From the NCBI RefSeq assembly GCF_004349065.1, contig NZ_SMKZ01000032.1, forward strand, positions 1 through 64,000: a DNA stretch of 64,000 nucleotides, given 5' to 3'. This document shows positions 1 through 7,566 of this stretch, piece after piece. The first letter of the stretch is position 1. Each line of letters starts with the position of its first letter. Both the position numbers and the translations under genes were made by a program. Below the pieces are notes generated by a model. The model did no database searches. It was given only the letters and a program-made list of their open reading frames with translations, and was not told the origin of the DNA. The DNA is from Jiangella asiatica (GTDB lineage: Bacteria; Actinomycetota; Actinomycetes; Jiangellales; Jiangellaceae).

Positions 1-36
1 CCCTGCGCGCCCACCCGACCGAGGAGATCCCCCGTC

Positions 37-930
37 ATGCACCGTCGTGCCTTCACCGTCACCGCCGGCCTGGCCGGCGCCGCCGCGGCCCTGCTGCTGA
101 CCGCCTGCGGCGGCGACGACGCCGCGACCGCCTCCGGCGAGTCCGGCGACCCGATCCGCATCGGCGTCGTCGGCGCCAGCGAGGACTACTGGCAGGTCTT
201 CTACGACCTCGCCGCGGACGAGGGCATCGAGGTGGAGCTGGTGAACTTCACCGACTACACCCAGCCCAACCCGGCCCTGTCGCAGGGTCAGCTCGACCTC
301 AACCAGTTCCAGCACCTGCAGTACCTGGCCGCGTACAACGTCGCCAATGACGACGACCTCACGCCGATCGGCGCCACCGCGATCTACCCGCTCGGCCTCT
401 ACTCGCACGAGCACGACGCCATCGAGGACATCCCCGAAGGCGGAGAGGTCGCCATCCCGAACGACGAGACCAACCAGGCCCGGGCGCTGCTCGTGCTGCA
501 GGACGCCGGGCTGATCACGCTCGAGGGTGGCGGCAGCTCGACGTCGCTGCCGTCGGACGTGGTTGAGGAGGAGTCGCGGGTGACGGTGACGCCGGTGGCC
601 GCCGAGCAGACCGCTACCGCCCTGAACAGTGTCGACGCCTCCGTCATCAACAACGACTTCGTCGCCGACGCCGGGCTGGAGCCGGCCGAGGCGCTGTACC
701 AGGACCAGGCAGACAGCCCCGGTGCGCAGCCGTACATCAACATCTGGGTGGCCCGAGCCGACGACGCCGAGAACGAGACGTTCCAGCGCCTCGTCGACCT
801 CTACCACTCACCCGAGGTGCAGGATGCCTCGTCCCAGGCCTCCGGCGGCACCGCGGTCTTCACCGACAACCCGGCCGACGAGCTGGGGGACATCCTCGGC
901 GGCATCGAGACGGACCTGACAGCGCACTGA
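37..930 (+). CDS. metQ: Methionine ABC transporter substrate-binding lipoprotein (NlpA/MetQ family)
   Basis: A 297-residue lipoprotein that should capture methionine (or its D-form/derivatives) outside the membrane and hand it to MetNI. The N-terminus has an Arg pair, a hydrophobic stretch and a lipobox ending LTAC with lipid-carrying Cys24; a Gly/Asp-rich tether follows. The core shows NLPA-family features: a GVVGASEDYW strand near residue 45 and the NPALSQGQLDLNQFQH segment around residues 78-93. A GAGGAG ribosome site lies 10 bases before ATG. The stop shares one base with the metN start, so the three genes form one operon. The upstream regulatory region, where a SAM riboswitch could sit, is outside the window. 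Substrate is inferred from family and neighbours. Confidence 0.93.
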   Translation: MHRRAFTVTAGLAGAAAALLLTACGGDDAATASGESGDPIRIGVVGASEDYWQVFYDLAADEGIEVELVNFTDYTQPNPALSQGQLDLNQFQHLQYLAAYNVANDDDLTPIGATAIYPLGLYSHEHDAIEDIPEGGEVAIPNDETNQARALLVLQDAGLITLEGGGSSTSLPSDVVEEESRVTVTPVAAEQTATALNSVDASVINNDFVADAGLEPAEALYQDQADSPGAQPYINIWVARADDAENETFQRLVDLYHSPEVQDASSQASGGTAVFTDNPADELGDILGGIETDLTAH

Positions 931-1916
931 TGGCACCGCTGATCAGCTTCGACAACGCGACCAAGGTCTTCGGCACCGGCGAGCGAGCCGTCCGGGCCGT
1001 CGACCAGGTCACCCTCGACATCGAGACCGGCGAGATCTTCGGCGTCATCGGCTACTCCGGCGCCGGCAAGAGCACGCTGGTCCGACTGGTGAACGCGCTC
1101 GGCGAGTCCGAGCTGCGCAAGCTCCGCGGCGACATCGGCATGATCTTCCAGCAGTTCAACCTCATGAGCGCGCGCACCGTCGCCGGCAACGTCGCGTTCC
1201 CGCTCAAGGTGGCCGGCTGGTCGCGGCAGCGGCGGGCCGAGCGGGTCGCCGAGCTGCTCGACTACGTGGGCATCGCCGACAAGGCCCGCTCCTACCCCGG
1301 TCAGCTGTCCGGCGGGCAGAAGCAGCGGGTCGGCATCGCCCGCGCCCTGGCGACGTCCCCGAGCATCCTGCTGGCCGACGAGGCCACCAGCGCCCTGGAC
1401 CCCGACACGACCCAGGACGTCCTGGCGCTGCTGCGGCGGGTGAACCGCGACCTCGGCGTGACCGTCGTCGTCATCACCCACGAGATGGACGTCATCCGGT
1501 CCATCGCGCACCGGGTAGCGGTCATGGAGGCCGGCCGGGTGGTCGAGCACGGGCCCGTCTACGACGTGTTCGCCGCGCCCCGTGAGCGCGCCACCCACCG
1601 GTTCGTCGCCTCCACGCTGAGGGACCGGCCGACGCCGGAGACGCTGGAGCGACTGCGGCACCGCCACCCGGGCCGCATGATCACCGTCGGCATCCGGGAG
1701 GGCGGCGGCTCGGGAACCGACGTGACCGCCGCGCTGCGCGCACACGCCGTCGACGGCACCATCGTCTACGGCGGCATCAGCGAGATCGACGAGCGGCCGT
1801 TCGGCTCGCTGACGCTGGAGCTGGCCGGGACCGACGCCGCCATCGACGAGCTGATCGCGCAGCTGCGGCGGACGACTGACGTCGACGATCTCGGCACCGC
1901 GGCGGTGCCGGCATGA
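930..1916 (+). CDS. metN: Methionine ABC transporter ATP-binding protein with C-terminal NIL domain
   Basis: ATPase of the MetNIQ importer, 328 residues. Walker A is GYSGAGKS (41-48), the Q-loop follows at about 75, the signature is LSGGQ (126-130) and Walker B is LLADE (147-151). The region after about residue 250 fits the NIL (ACT-like) methionine-sensing domain. Oddity: after Walker A the sequence goes from LVRLVNAL straight into GESELRKLRG (residues 57-58). Family members carry roughly 20 more residues here (the ERPTSG...VDGxDvt beta segment), so an in-frame internal deletion is likely. All catalytic motifs remain. Start overlaps the metQ stop by one base; the end overlaps metI by ATGA. 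Confidence 0.93.
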   Translation: MAPLISFDNATKVFGTGERAVRAVDQVTLDIETGEIFGVIGYSGAGKSTLVRLVNALGESELRKLRGDIGMIFQQFNLMSARTVAGNVAFPLKVAGWSRQRRAERVAELLDYVGIADKARSYPGQLSGGQKQRVGIARALATSPSILLADEATSALDPDTTQDVLALLRRVNRDLGVTVVVITHEMDVIRSIAHRVAVMEAGRVVEHGPVYDVFAAPRERATHRFVASTLRDRPTPETLERLRHRHPGRMITVGIREGGGSGTDVTAALRAHAVDGTIVYGGISEIDERPFGSLTLELAGTDAAIDELIAQLRRTTDVDDLGTAAVPA

Positions 1917-2575
1917 ACCGCGACTGGGACGTCCTGACCCCGATCCTGCTGGACTCGGTGCGCGAGACGCTGTCCATCGTGTCGATCACGGTGGCGGTCG
2001 GCGGTGTGCTCGGGCTCGTGCTCGGCGTGCTGCTGTACGCCACCCGCAAGGGCAACCTGCTGCACAACGCCGTCGTGTTCACGGTGCTCAACGTCGCCGT
2101 GAACGTCGTGCGACCGATCCCGTTCATCATCTTCATCACCGCCGTCGGGCCGCTGACCCTCGCCGTCGTCGGCACCACGATCGGCAACGAGGCCGTCATC
2201 TTCGCGATGTCGATCATGGCGACCTTCGTGACCGCGCGGATCGTGGAGCAGAACCTGGTGGCCACGGACCCGGGCGTGATCGAGGCGGCCCGGGCCATGG
2301 GCGCGTCGCGGCTGCGCATCCTGGTCACCGTGCTGATCCCGGAGGCGCTGGCGCCGCTGGTCCTCGGCTACACGTTCCTGCTCATCGGCATCGTCGACAT
2401 GTCCGCCCTGGCCGGCTACGTCGGCGGCGGCGGGCTGGGCAACTTCGCGATCGTCTATGGCTACCAGCGGTTCAACTGGGAGGTGACGCTGGTGACCGTG
2501 CTTGTCATCATCGCCCTGGTCCAGCTGGCACAGCTGCTGGGCAACTGGCTGGCCCGCAAGGCGCTGCACCGCTGA
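1913..2575 (+). CDS. metI: Methionine ABC transporter permease
   Basis: Inner-membrane subunit of the methionine importer, 220 residues, a normal MetI length. It has about five hydrophobic helices. The cytoplasmic EAA loop reads EAARAMGASRLRILVTVLIP around residues 122-141 and contacts the MetN ATPase. The start ATG overlaps the metN stop (ATGA), so translation is coupled. It is the last gene of the operon and is followed by a strong hairpin between convergent genes. Confidence 0.93.
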   Translation: MNRDWDVLTPILLDSVRETLSIVSITVAVGGVLGLVLGVLLYATRKGNLLHNAVVFTVLNVAVNVVRPIPFIIFITAVGPLTLAVVGTTIGNEAVIFAMSIMATFVTARIVEQNLVATDPGVIEAARAMGASRLRILVTVLIPEALAPLVLGYTFLLIGIVDMSALAGYVGGGGLGNFAIVYGYQRFNWEVTLVTVLVIIALVQLAQLLGNWLARKALHR

Positions 2576-2583
2576 CGCCGTGT

Positions 2584-2627
2584 GGCGGGTGGTGTGGTGC
2601 GGGCCACAGCGCACCAAACCACCCGCC
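2584..2627. terminator. Bidirectional terminator hairpin between metI and the thrS-like gene
   Basis: Two 18-base arms (2584-2601 and 2610-2627, starting GGCGGGTGGT) pair with one mismatch around an 8-base loop. It lies between the ends of two convergent genes. No U-run follows on either strand, which is usual for actinobacterial terminators. Confidence 0.75.
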
Positions 2628-2647
2628 ATCACGCCCGACCACCCATC

Positions 2648-3910
2648 TCAGCGGGCGGCGACCGGGGCGTCCCACAGCTCGGTGCCGTGCGCCTCGACCA
2701 GCGCGGCGACGCGGGCGACCACGTCGGCCGCGGGCAGCGCCGGTAGCCGGCGACCGTCGCGCAACCGGACGGCGACGGCGTCGTCGGCGGCCTCCGCGGC
2801 GCCGATGACCGCCTGGTACGGCACCAGCCGTTCGGCCCGGATGCGCGCGCCGAGGCTGCCCCGTTCCGGGCCGGCGACCCGCACCCGCAGGCCCCGCTCG
2901 AGGCAGCGGCCGGCCAGCGCGTCGGCGGCGGCTCGCTCGGCGGCGGAGATCGGGACGACCACCACCTGGGTGGGAGCGAGCCACGGCGGGAAGGCGCCGC
3001 CGTGCTGGTCGACCAGGTGCGCGACCGCTCGCTCCAGCCCACCGATGATGCTGCGGTGCACCATGACCGGGCGGTGCCGGGCGGCGTCGGCACCGATGTA
3101 CTCCAGGTCGAACCGCTCCGGTTGGTGGAAGTCGATCTGGATGGTCGACAGGGTGGTCTCGCGCCCGACGCCGTCGGCGATCTGGACGTCGATCTTCGGG
3201 CCGTAGAAGGCCGCCTCGCCCTCTGCCGGCTCGTACGGCACACCGGCGGAGTCCAGCGCCTCGACCAGCAGAGCAGCCGCCTCACGCCACCGAGCGGAGG
3301 CGCCCACGTACTTGCCGCCGACGGCCTCGCCGCGGACCCGGTCGACGCCGGCCTCGGGCAGCGACAGCCGGTAGCGCACCGGAACGATGCCCATGGCCGC
3401 GTGGGCCTGCTGGATGAGCCGCAGCGCCGCGCCGGCCTCCGCGGCCGCCTGGTCCGCGGTGCAGAAGATGTGCCCGTCGTTGAGCTGGATGGCGCGGACC
3501 CGGGTCAGCCCGCCGAGGACGCCGGACAGCTCCGAGCGGTACATGCCGCCGAGCTCGGCCAGGCGCAGCGGCAGCTCACGGTAGCTGTGCTCCCGGGCGC
3601 GGTAGATGAGGGCGTGGTGCGGGCAGAGGCTGGGCCGCAGCACGAACTGCTCGCCACCGAGGTCCATTGGCGGGAACATGTCGTCGTCGTAGTGCGACCA
3701 GTGTCCCGAGATCTCGAACAGCTCGCGCTTGCCCAGCGGCGGCGAGTACACGTGCTGGTAGCCGGCCCGCTGCTCGACCGCGTGGATGTAGTCCTCCAGC
3801 GCGTGCCGTACCGCGGCGCCGTCGGGCAGCCAGTACGGCAGCCCAGCGCCGATCAGCGGGTCGGTGTCGAAGATGCCCAGCTCACGGCCGAGCTTGCGAT
3901 GGTCGTACAT
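2648..3910 (-). CDS. thrS: Short threonyl-tRNA synthetase lacking TGS and editing domains
   Basis: Class II aminoacyl-tRNA synthetase of 420 residues. Bacterial ThrRS normally has about 640; here the N-terminal TGS and N2 editing domains are absent and the protein begins at the catalytic core (DHRKLGRELGIF). Zinc ligands are conserved: Cys in PSLCPHHALIY, His in NDGHIFC, His in MVHRSIIGGLER. Motif 2 (GGMYRSELSGVLGGLTRVR) is present but with Gly where SGxLHGL normally has His. The C-terminal anticodon-binding domain follows (VVVPIS onward). A GAGGAG site lies 6 bases before ATG. It is preceded by a Thr leader peptide and hairpin. It is probably an inducible second ThrRS, possibly drug-insensitive or a starvation form; a full-length copy elsewhere is expected but not visible here. 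Confidence 0.88.
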   Translation of the reverse strand: MYDHRKLGRELGIFDTDPLIGAGLPYWLPDGAAVRHALEDYIHAVEQRAGYQHVYSPPLGKRELFEISGHWSHYDDDMFPPMDLGGEQFVLRPSLCPHHALIYRAREHSYRELPLRLAELGGMYRSELSGVLGGLTRVRAIQLNDGHIFCTADQAAAEAGAALRLIQQAHAAMGIVPVRYRLSLPEAGVDRVRGEAVGGKYVGASARWREAAALLVEALDSAGVPYEPAEGEAAFYGPKIDVQIADGVGRETTLSTIQIDFHQPERFDLEYIGADAARHRPVMVHRSIIGGLERAVAHLVDQHGGAFPPWLAPTQVVVVPISAAERAAADALAGRCLERGLRVRVAGPERGSLGARIRAERLVPYQAVIGAAEAADDAVAVRLRDGRRLPALPAADVVARVAALVEAHGTELWDAPVAAR

Positions 3911-3953
3911 GTGGTCTCCTCGCGACAGTGGAGCGAGTGACGGCGCGACGACG

Positions 3954-3983
3954 AAGGCCCCGGGGCACTCGCCCCGGGGCCTT
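3954..3983 (-). terminator. Attenuator hairpin in the thrS-like leader
   Basis: Perfect 12-bp stem (AAGGCCCCGGGG / CCCCGGGGCCTT) with a 6-base loop, lying 18 bases after the leader-peptide stop and 43 bases before the thrS-like ATG. No U-tract follows. Its position between leader peptide and structural gene fits the terminator arm of a ribosome-controlled attenuator. I did not find a convincing competing antiterminator stem by eye. Confidence 0.7.
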
Positions 3984-4000
3984 GGTGTGACGGACAGGTG

Positions 4001-4051
4001 TCAGCGCGCCGGGACGGACTCCGGCGTCGTCGTCAGTACGGCACGCTTCAC
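4001..4051 (-). CDS. Threonine-rich leader peptide of the thrS-like gene
   Basis: A 16-codon reading frame, MKRAVLTTTPESVPAR, starting with GTG preceded by GGAGATC and ending in TGA just before a strong hairpin. It contains three consecutive ACG Thr codons. Leader peptides with runs of the cognate codon upstream of a terminator are the hallmark of amino-acid attenuators: ribosomes stalling at scarce charged tRNA-Thr would prevent the hairpin and switch on the synthetase. The coding of the 16 residues and the position are seen directly; the mechanism is inferred. Confidence 0.72.
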   Translation of the reverse strand: MKRAVLTTTPESVPAR

Positions 4052-4058
4052 GATCTCC

Positions 4059-4064
4059 ACGCTA
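4059..4064 (-). promoter_or_regulatory. Candidate -10 box (TAGCGT) of the thr leader transcript
   Basis: TAGCGT on the minus strand lies 7 bases before the leader GTG, so transcription could begin at or next to the start codon. No good -35 hexamer is visible. Confidence 0.4.
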
Positions 4065-4206
4065 ACAGACGACGACGGCTCGGCACCGCGGGTTTTCACC
4101 GGATGCCTCCTCGCGATGCAACCGGAGCGGCGGCTCGCGAGTGATCACAAGTGAGAAGCCGGTAGACCGGTCGTCCTCGACCGGCCGGCGACGTCAGGAG
4201 GTCATC

Positions 4207-4776
4207 ATGATCATCCGGCATCGAGTCCGGCGCGCCGCGTTCGCGCTCGCCGCAGTCACCATCATCCCGCTCGGTCTGCTCGCCACGTCCGGCCCGGCTC
4301 AGGCCGCGAGCTACCAGGGCAAGGTCACCACGGGGCTCAACGTCCGCAGCGCGCCCACCTCGGCCTCGCCGAAGGTGGGGTCGCTGGCCGCCGGGACCAC
4401 CGTCACCATCCAGTGCAAGGTCTACGGACCGTCCGTGTCCGGCAACGACCTCTGGTACAAGCTGTCCAACGGCCGCTGGGTCACCGCGCGCTACATCGCC
4501 AACATCGGCACCGCGCCGCGCTTCTGCGGCACCGGCACCGAGTACGCCGGCCGGGTGTCCAGCCAGACGTCCCTCGCCGTGCGCAGCGGCCCCAACACCG
4601 CGAACGCCAAGGTCAGCTCAATCCCGCGCGGCATGCCCGTGTACATCGTCTGCAAGGTCGACAGCCAGCGCATCGACGGCAACACCCGCTGGTACCAGCT
4701 CGTCGGCGACGGCGGCGGCCAGTGGGTCGCGGCGCGCTACGTGACGAACGTCGGCACCATCCCGCCGTACTGCTGA
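4207..4776 (+). CDS. Secreted protein with two SH3-like (SH3b) domains
   Basis: 189 residues. A Sec signal peptide (Arg-rich start, hydrophobic core, ending GPAQA near residue 33) is followed by two bacterial SH3 repeats. Each contains an NVRSAPTSAS/AVRSGPNTAN-type RSGPxT motif, a conserved Cys pair and a W(V)(T/A)ARY ending (about 36-100 and 112-189). Such domains bind peptidoglycan or mediate wall contacts. The protein has no enzymatic domain. The ATG at 4207 was chosen because AGGAGG ends 5 bases before it; an upstream GTG would add a non-signal-like N-terminus. Confidence 0.85.
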   Translation: MIIRHRVRRAAFALAAVTIIPLGLLATSGPAQAASYQGKVTTGLNVRSAPTSASPKVGSLAAGTTVTIQCKVYGPSVSGNDLWYKLSNGRWVTARYIANIGTAPRFCGTGTEYAGRVSSQTSLAVRSGPNTANAKVSSIPRGMPVYIVCKVDSQRIDGNTRWYQLVGDGGGQWVAARYVTNVGTIPPYC

Positions 4777-4790
4777 CGGCCCTCCCCGCC

Positions 4791-4831
4791 GCGGGTGACG
4801 GCGTCCGGCGGCGGCCGGCGTCGTCACCCGC
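4791..4831. terminator. Convergent terminator hairpin
   Basis: Arms GCGGGTGACG (4791-4800) and CGTCACCCGC (4822-4831) pair perfectly, with further G/C pairing inside the 21-base loop. It lies between convergent genes and overlaps the stop of the minus-strand one. Confidence 0.6.
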
Positions 4832-5021
4832 TGCCGAGCTCCTCGTCCTCGTCGACGTGACGCAGCTCGCCCCCGGCGCCCTGGACGACCTCGGTCTCGT
4901 CCGGGTCGGCGTGCGTCCGGGTGTCGTCGTCGACGGAGTGCACCGCCGCGGCCCGGTCGCGCTCCTCCTGCGTGGTGTGCCGGACACCTTCGTCGTGCCA
5001 CTGCTCCTCGTGCTCGGTCAT
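4824..5021 (-). CDS. Small acidic hydrophilic protein, unknown
   Basis: 65 residues rich in Glu, Asp, His and Thr (MTEHEEQWHDEGVRH...), with no hydrophobic segment, so probably cytosolic and disordered. A GGAGGGAG ribosome site lies 6 bases before ATG, and codon third positions are G/C-biased. No family is recognised. It is read away from the SRPBCC gene at 5134 from a shared 112-bp upstream region. Confidence 0.6.
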   Translation of the reverse strand: MTEHEEQWHDEGVRHTTQEERDRAAAVHSVDDDTRTHADPDETEVVQGAGGELRHVDEDEELGSG

Positions 5022-5133
5022 CGCCGACTCCCTCCGTCGTGGCCACCTCGTACCCCTTGGCCCCGACCACACGCGGGTTGGCTCGCGCCCTCGCGGGTAC
5101 GGGACCATGCAAGGCGGTGCGAGGAGGGTAGAG

Positions 5134-5586
5134 ATGATCGAGGTCAGCCTGCGGACGCCAGCGATTCCGGCGCAGCTGTTCGCCGTCCTCGCCGACGGGT
5201 GGAGCTACGCGGGTTGGGTGGTCGGCGCCTCGCACATCCGCGCCGTCGACGCCGCATGGCCAGCAGTGGGTTGCCGCATCCACCACAGCGTCGGCCCGTG
5301 GCCACTGTCGGTCCAGGACGCGACCACGGTGATAACCGTCGAGCCGGATGCGATGATCGAGCTGAACGCCCGGATGTGGCCAGTCGGCGTGGCTCGGGTC
5401 CGGGTCACGCTGCGGCCGGCCGCCGACGGCACCGAGATCGTGCTCGGCGAGGAGCTGACCGATGGGCCCGCGCGGCTGCTGCCGACGACCGTGCAGGCGA
5501 CCCTGTTGCGGCCGCGGAACATGGAGTCACTGCGCCGCCTGGAGACCATCGCCCTCGGCCGGGGAGGATCCCGCGGTCCGTGGTGA
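5134..5586 (+). CDS. SRPBCC-family polyketide cyclase/dehydrase-like protein
   Basis: 150 residues with the START/SRPBCC helix-grip pattern: a VSLRTPAIPAQLFAVLADGWSY N-terminal strand and helix, a W-containing turn, antiparallel strands (IHHSVGPWPL, TVEPDAMIELNARMW, ARVRVTLRP, TEIVLGEEL) and a C-terminal helix with RRLETIA. Ligand unknown. GAGGAGG lies 6 bases before ATG. The next gene (transketolase) starts 45 bases on. Confidence 0.75.
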   Translation: MIEVSLRTPAIPAQLFAVLADGWSYAGWVVGASHIRAVDAAWPAVGCRIHHSVGPWPLSVQDATTVITVEPDAMIELNARMWPVGVARVRVTLRPAADGTEIVLGEELTDGPARLLPTTVQATLLRPRNMESLRRLETIALGRGGSRGPW

Positions 5587-5631
5587 CCGCCGGCCGCGTT
5601 CGAAGTGCCCACGGGTGGGTACGCGCCGAGG

Positions 5632-7485
5632 ATGAGCGACCAGAGCCCTAACCACGACCTCGACGTGGGCGAGCTGGGCCAGCAGCTGCGGGTCGACGCC
5701 ATCCGGTGCTCCGCCGCCGCCGGCTCAGGGCATCCGACGTCGTCGATGTCGGCGGCCGACCTGATGGCGACGCTGTTCGCCCGGCACCTGCGCTACGACT
5801 TCGCGAACCCCGAGGACCCGAACAACGATCACCTGGTCTTCTCCAAGGGTCACGCCTCGCCGCTGCTGTACGCGCTGTACAAGGCCGCCGGCGCGATCAC
5901 CGACGAGGAGCTGCTGACGTTCCGTCGGCACGGCAGCCGGCTCGAGGGGCACCCGACGCCGCGGCTGCCGTGGGTCGACGTGGCGACCGGCTCGCTCGGA
6001 CTGGGCCTGCCGACGGGGGTCGGTCTCGCGATGACCGGCAAGTCGCTGGACCGCCTGCCCTACCGGGTCTGGGTGCTGTGCGGCGACAGCGAGCTCGCCG
6101 AGGGCTCGATGTGGGAGGCGTTCGAGCACGCCGGGTACGAACGGCTGGACAACCTGGTCGCCGTCGTCGACGTCAACCGGCTGGGCCAGCGCGGCCCGAC
6201 CCGGCACGGCTGGGACACCGCGGCCTACGCGCGCCGCATCGGAGCCTTCGGCTGGCACCCGATCGAGATCGACGGGCACGACGTGGCGCAGATCGACCGG
6301 GCATACGCCGAGGCCGCCGCGGCCGAGCAGCCCACCGCCGTGCTGGCCAGGACCCAGAAGGGCGCCGGAGTCGCCGCCGCGGCCGACCGGGAGGGCGGGC
6401 ACGGCAAGCCGCTCTCCGACCCCGACGAGGCGATCGAGGAGCTCGGCGGCGCCCGCTCGCTGCGCGTGCACGTGACGCCGCCGGACGGCCGGGGCGTGCC
6501 ACACAGCTTCGGCGAACCGGGCACCGTCAAGCTGCCGTCGTACGAGGTGGGCACCGAGGTGGCTACTCGGGACGCGTTCGGCGACGCGTTGGCCGCCGTC
6601 GGCGCGGCCCGCCCGGAGGTCGTCGGCCTGGATGCCGAGGTGGCCGACTCGACCCGGATGGAGACGTTCGCGACCGCCCACCCGGAGCGGTTCTTCCAGT
6701 TCTACATCGCCGAGCAGCAGATGGTTGCGGCCGCCATCGGCATGCAGGCCCGCGGCTGGATCCCGTACGTGTCGACGTTCGCCGCGTTCCTCACCCGCGG
6801 GTACGACTTCGTGCGGATGGGCGCCATCGGCGGGGCGGACCTGCGGGTGGTCGGCTCGCACGCAGGAGTGTCGATCGGGCAGGACGGCCCGTCGCAGATG
6901 GGCTTGGAGGACCTGGCCCTGTTCCGGGCCATCCACGGCAGCGTCGTGCTCTACCCGTGCGACGCGAACCAGACCGCGTCGCTGGTGGCCGCGTTGACCG
7001 ACTACCCAGGCGTCGGGTACCTGCGCACCACCCGCGGCGCCACCCCGGTCGTCTACGGGCCGGACGAGGAGTTCACCATCGCCGGCAGCCGGGTGCTGCG
7101 CGCGTCCGCGGCGGACCAGGTGACTGTGGTTGGCGCCGGCATCACCGTGCACGAGGCGCTGGCCGCAGCCGACCAGCTGGCCGGGGACGGGATCGCGGTC
7201 CGCGTGATCGACCTGTACTCGGTGAAGCCGGTCGATGCGCAGACGCTGCGCGACGCCGCGCGCGAGACCGGGCGCATCGTCACCGTCGAGGACCACTGGC
7301 CCGAGGGCGGGATCGGCGACGCCGTCATAGACGTGTTCGGGCACGGCGAGCAGGCACCGGTCGTGCTCAAGCTGGCCGTCCACGGCATGCCCGCCTCCGC
7401 CGCGCCGGACGAACAACTGCGCGACGCCGGGATCGACCGGCAGTCAGTCGTCGACGCGGTGCGGTCGCTCCTGGCGCCGGAGTAG
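5632..7485 (+). CDS. tkt: Transketolase
   Basis: 617 residues. Thiamine-diphosphate enzyme moving two-carbon units between sugar phosphates. Visible features: the GSGHPTSSMSAADLMATLF N-terminus, the SKGHASPLLYA segment, the ThDP/metal motif GDSELAEGSMWEA...VVDVNRLGQ, the pyrimidine-domain catalytic Glu in FYIAEQQMVAAAIGM, and a C-terminal domain (QVTVVGAGITVHEAL). It has the two-domain architecture of full-length enzymes, though slightly shorter than the usual 660-700. The ATG at 5632 gives the usual start; a GTG 27 bases upstream is possible. It probably is a stress/secondary copy, as its neighbours are stress-type genes. Confidence 0.88.
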   Translation: MSDQSPNHDLDVGELGQQLRVDAIRCSAAAGSGHPTSSMSAADLMATLFARHLRYDFANPEDPNNDHLVFSKGHASPLLYALYKAAGAITDEELLTFRRHGSRLEGHPTPRLPWVDVATGSLGLGLPTGVGLAMTGKSLDRLPYRVWVLCGDSELAEGSMWEAFEHAGYERLDNLVAVVDVNRLGQRGPTRHGWDTAAYARRIGAFGWHPIEIDGHDVAQIDRAYAEAAAAEQPTAVLARTQKGAGVAAAADREGGHGKPLSDPDEAIEELGGARSLRVHVTPPDGRGVPHSFGEPGTVKLPSYEVGTEVATRDAFGDALAAVGAARPEVVGLDAEVADSTRMETFATAHPERFFQFYIAEQQMVAAAIGMQARGWIPYVSTFAAFLTRGYDFVRMGAIGGADLRVVGSHAGVSIGQDGPSQMGLEDLALFRAIHGSVVLYPCDANQTASLVAALTDYPGVGYLRTTRGATPVVYGPDEEFTIAGSRVLRASAADQVTVVGAGITVHEALAAADQLAGDGIAVRVIDLYSVKPVDAQTLRDAARETGRIVTVEDHWPEGGIGDAVIDVFGHGEQAPVVLKLAVHGMPASAAPDEQLRDAGIDRQSVVDAVRSLLAPE

Positions 7486-7492
7486 GCGCGAC

Positions 7493-7524
7493 CACGCCGG
7501 CGGCGCGAAAGCCCACCCGGCGTG
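7493..7524 (+). terminator. Terminator hairpin after transketolase
   Basis: Arms CACGCCGG (7493-7500) and CCGGCGTG (7517-7524) with a 16-base loop, starting 8 bases after the transketolase stop. Confidence 0.5.
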
Positions 7525-7554
7525 ACGACGGCCACGGCGCCAGGAGGATCAGCG

Positions 7555-7560
7555 TAGTGT
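7555..7560 (+). promoter_or_regulatory. Candidate -10 box (TAGTGT) of a leaderless transcript
   Basis: TAGTGT ends 6 bases before the GTG at 7567, the spacing expected when the transcript begins at the start codon. The same box and spacing occur before 11143. Confidence 0.45.
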
Positions 7561-7566
7561 GAGGCT

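Noticed and set aside
4078-4093. CGGCACCGCG on the plus strand resembling the T-box sequence near the ThrRS gene
   Set aside because: It is on the wrong strand for the synthetase and mismatches UGGNACCGCG; the leader peptide and hairpin explain the control better.
5725-7416. Minus-strand frame of 563 codons opposite transketolase
   Set aside because: Antisense shadow; the plus strand carries all thiamine-diphosphate motifs.
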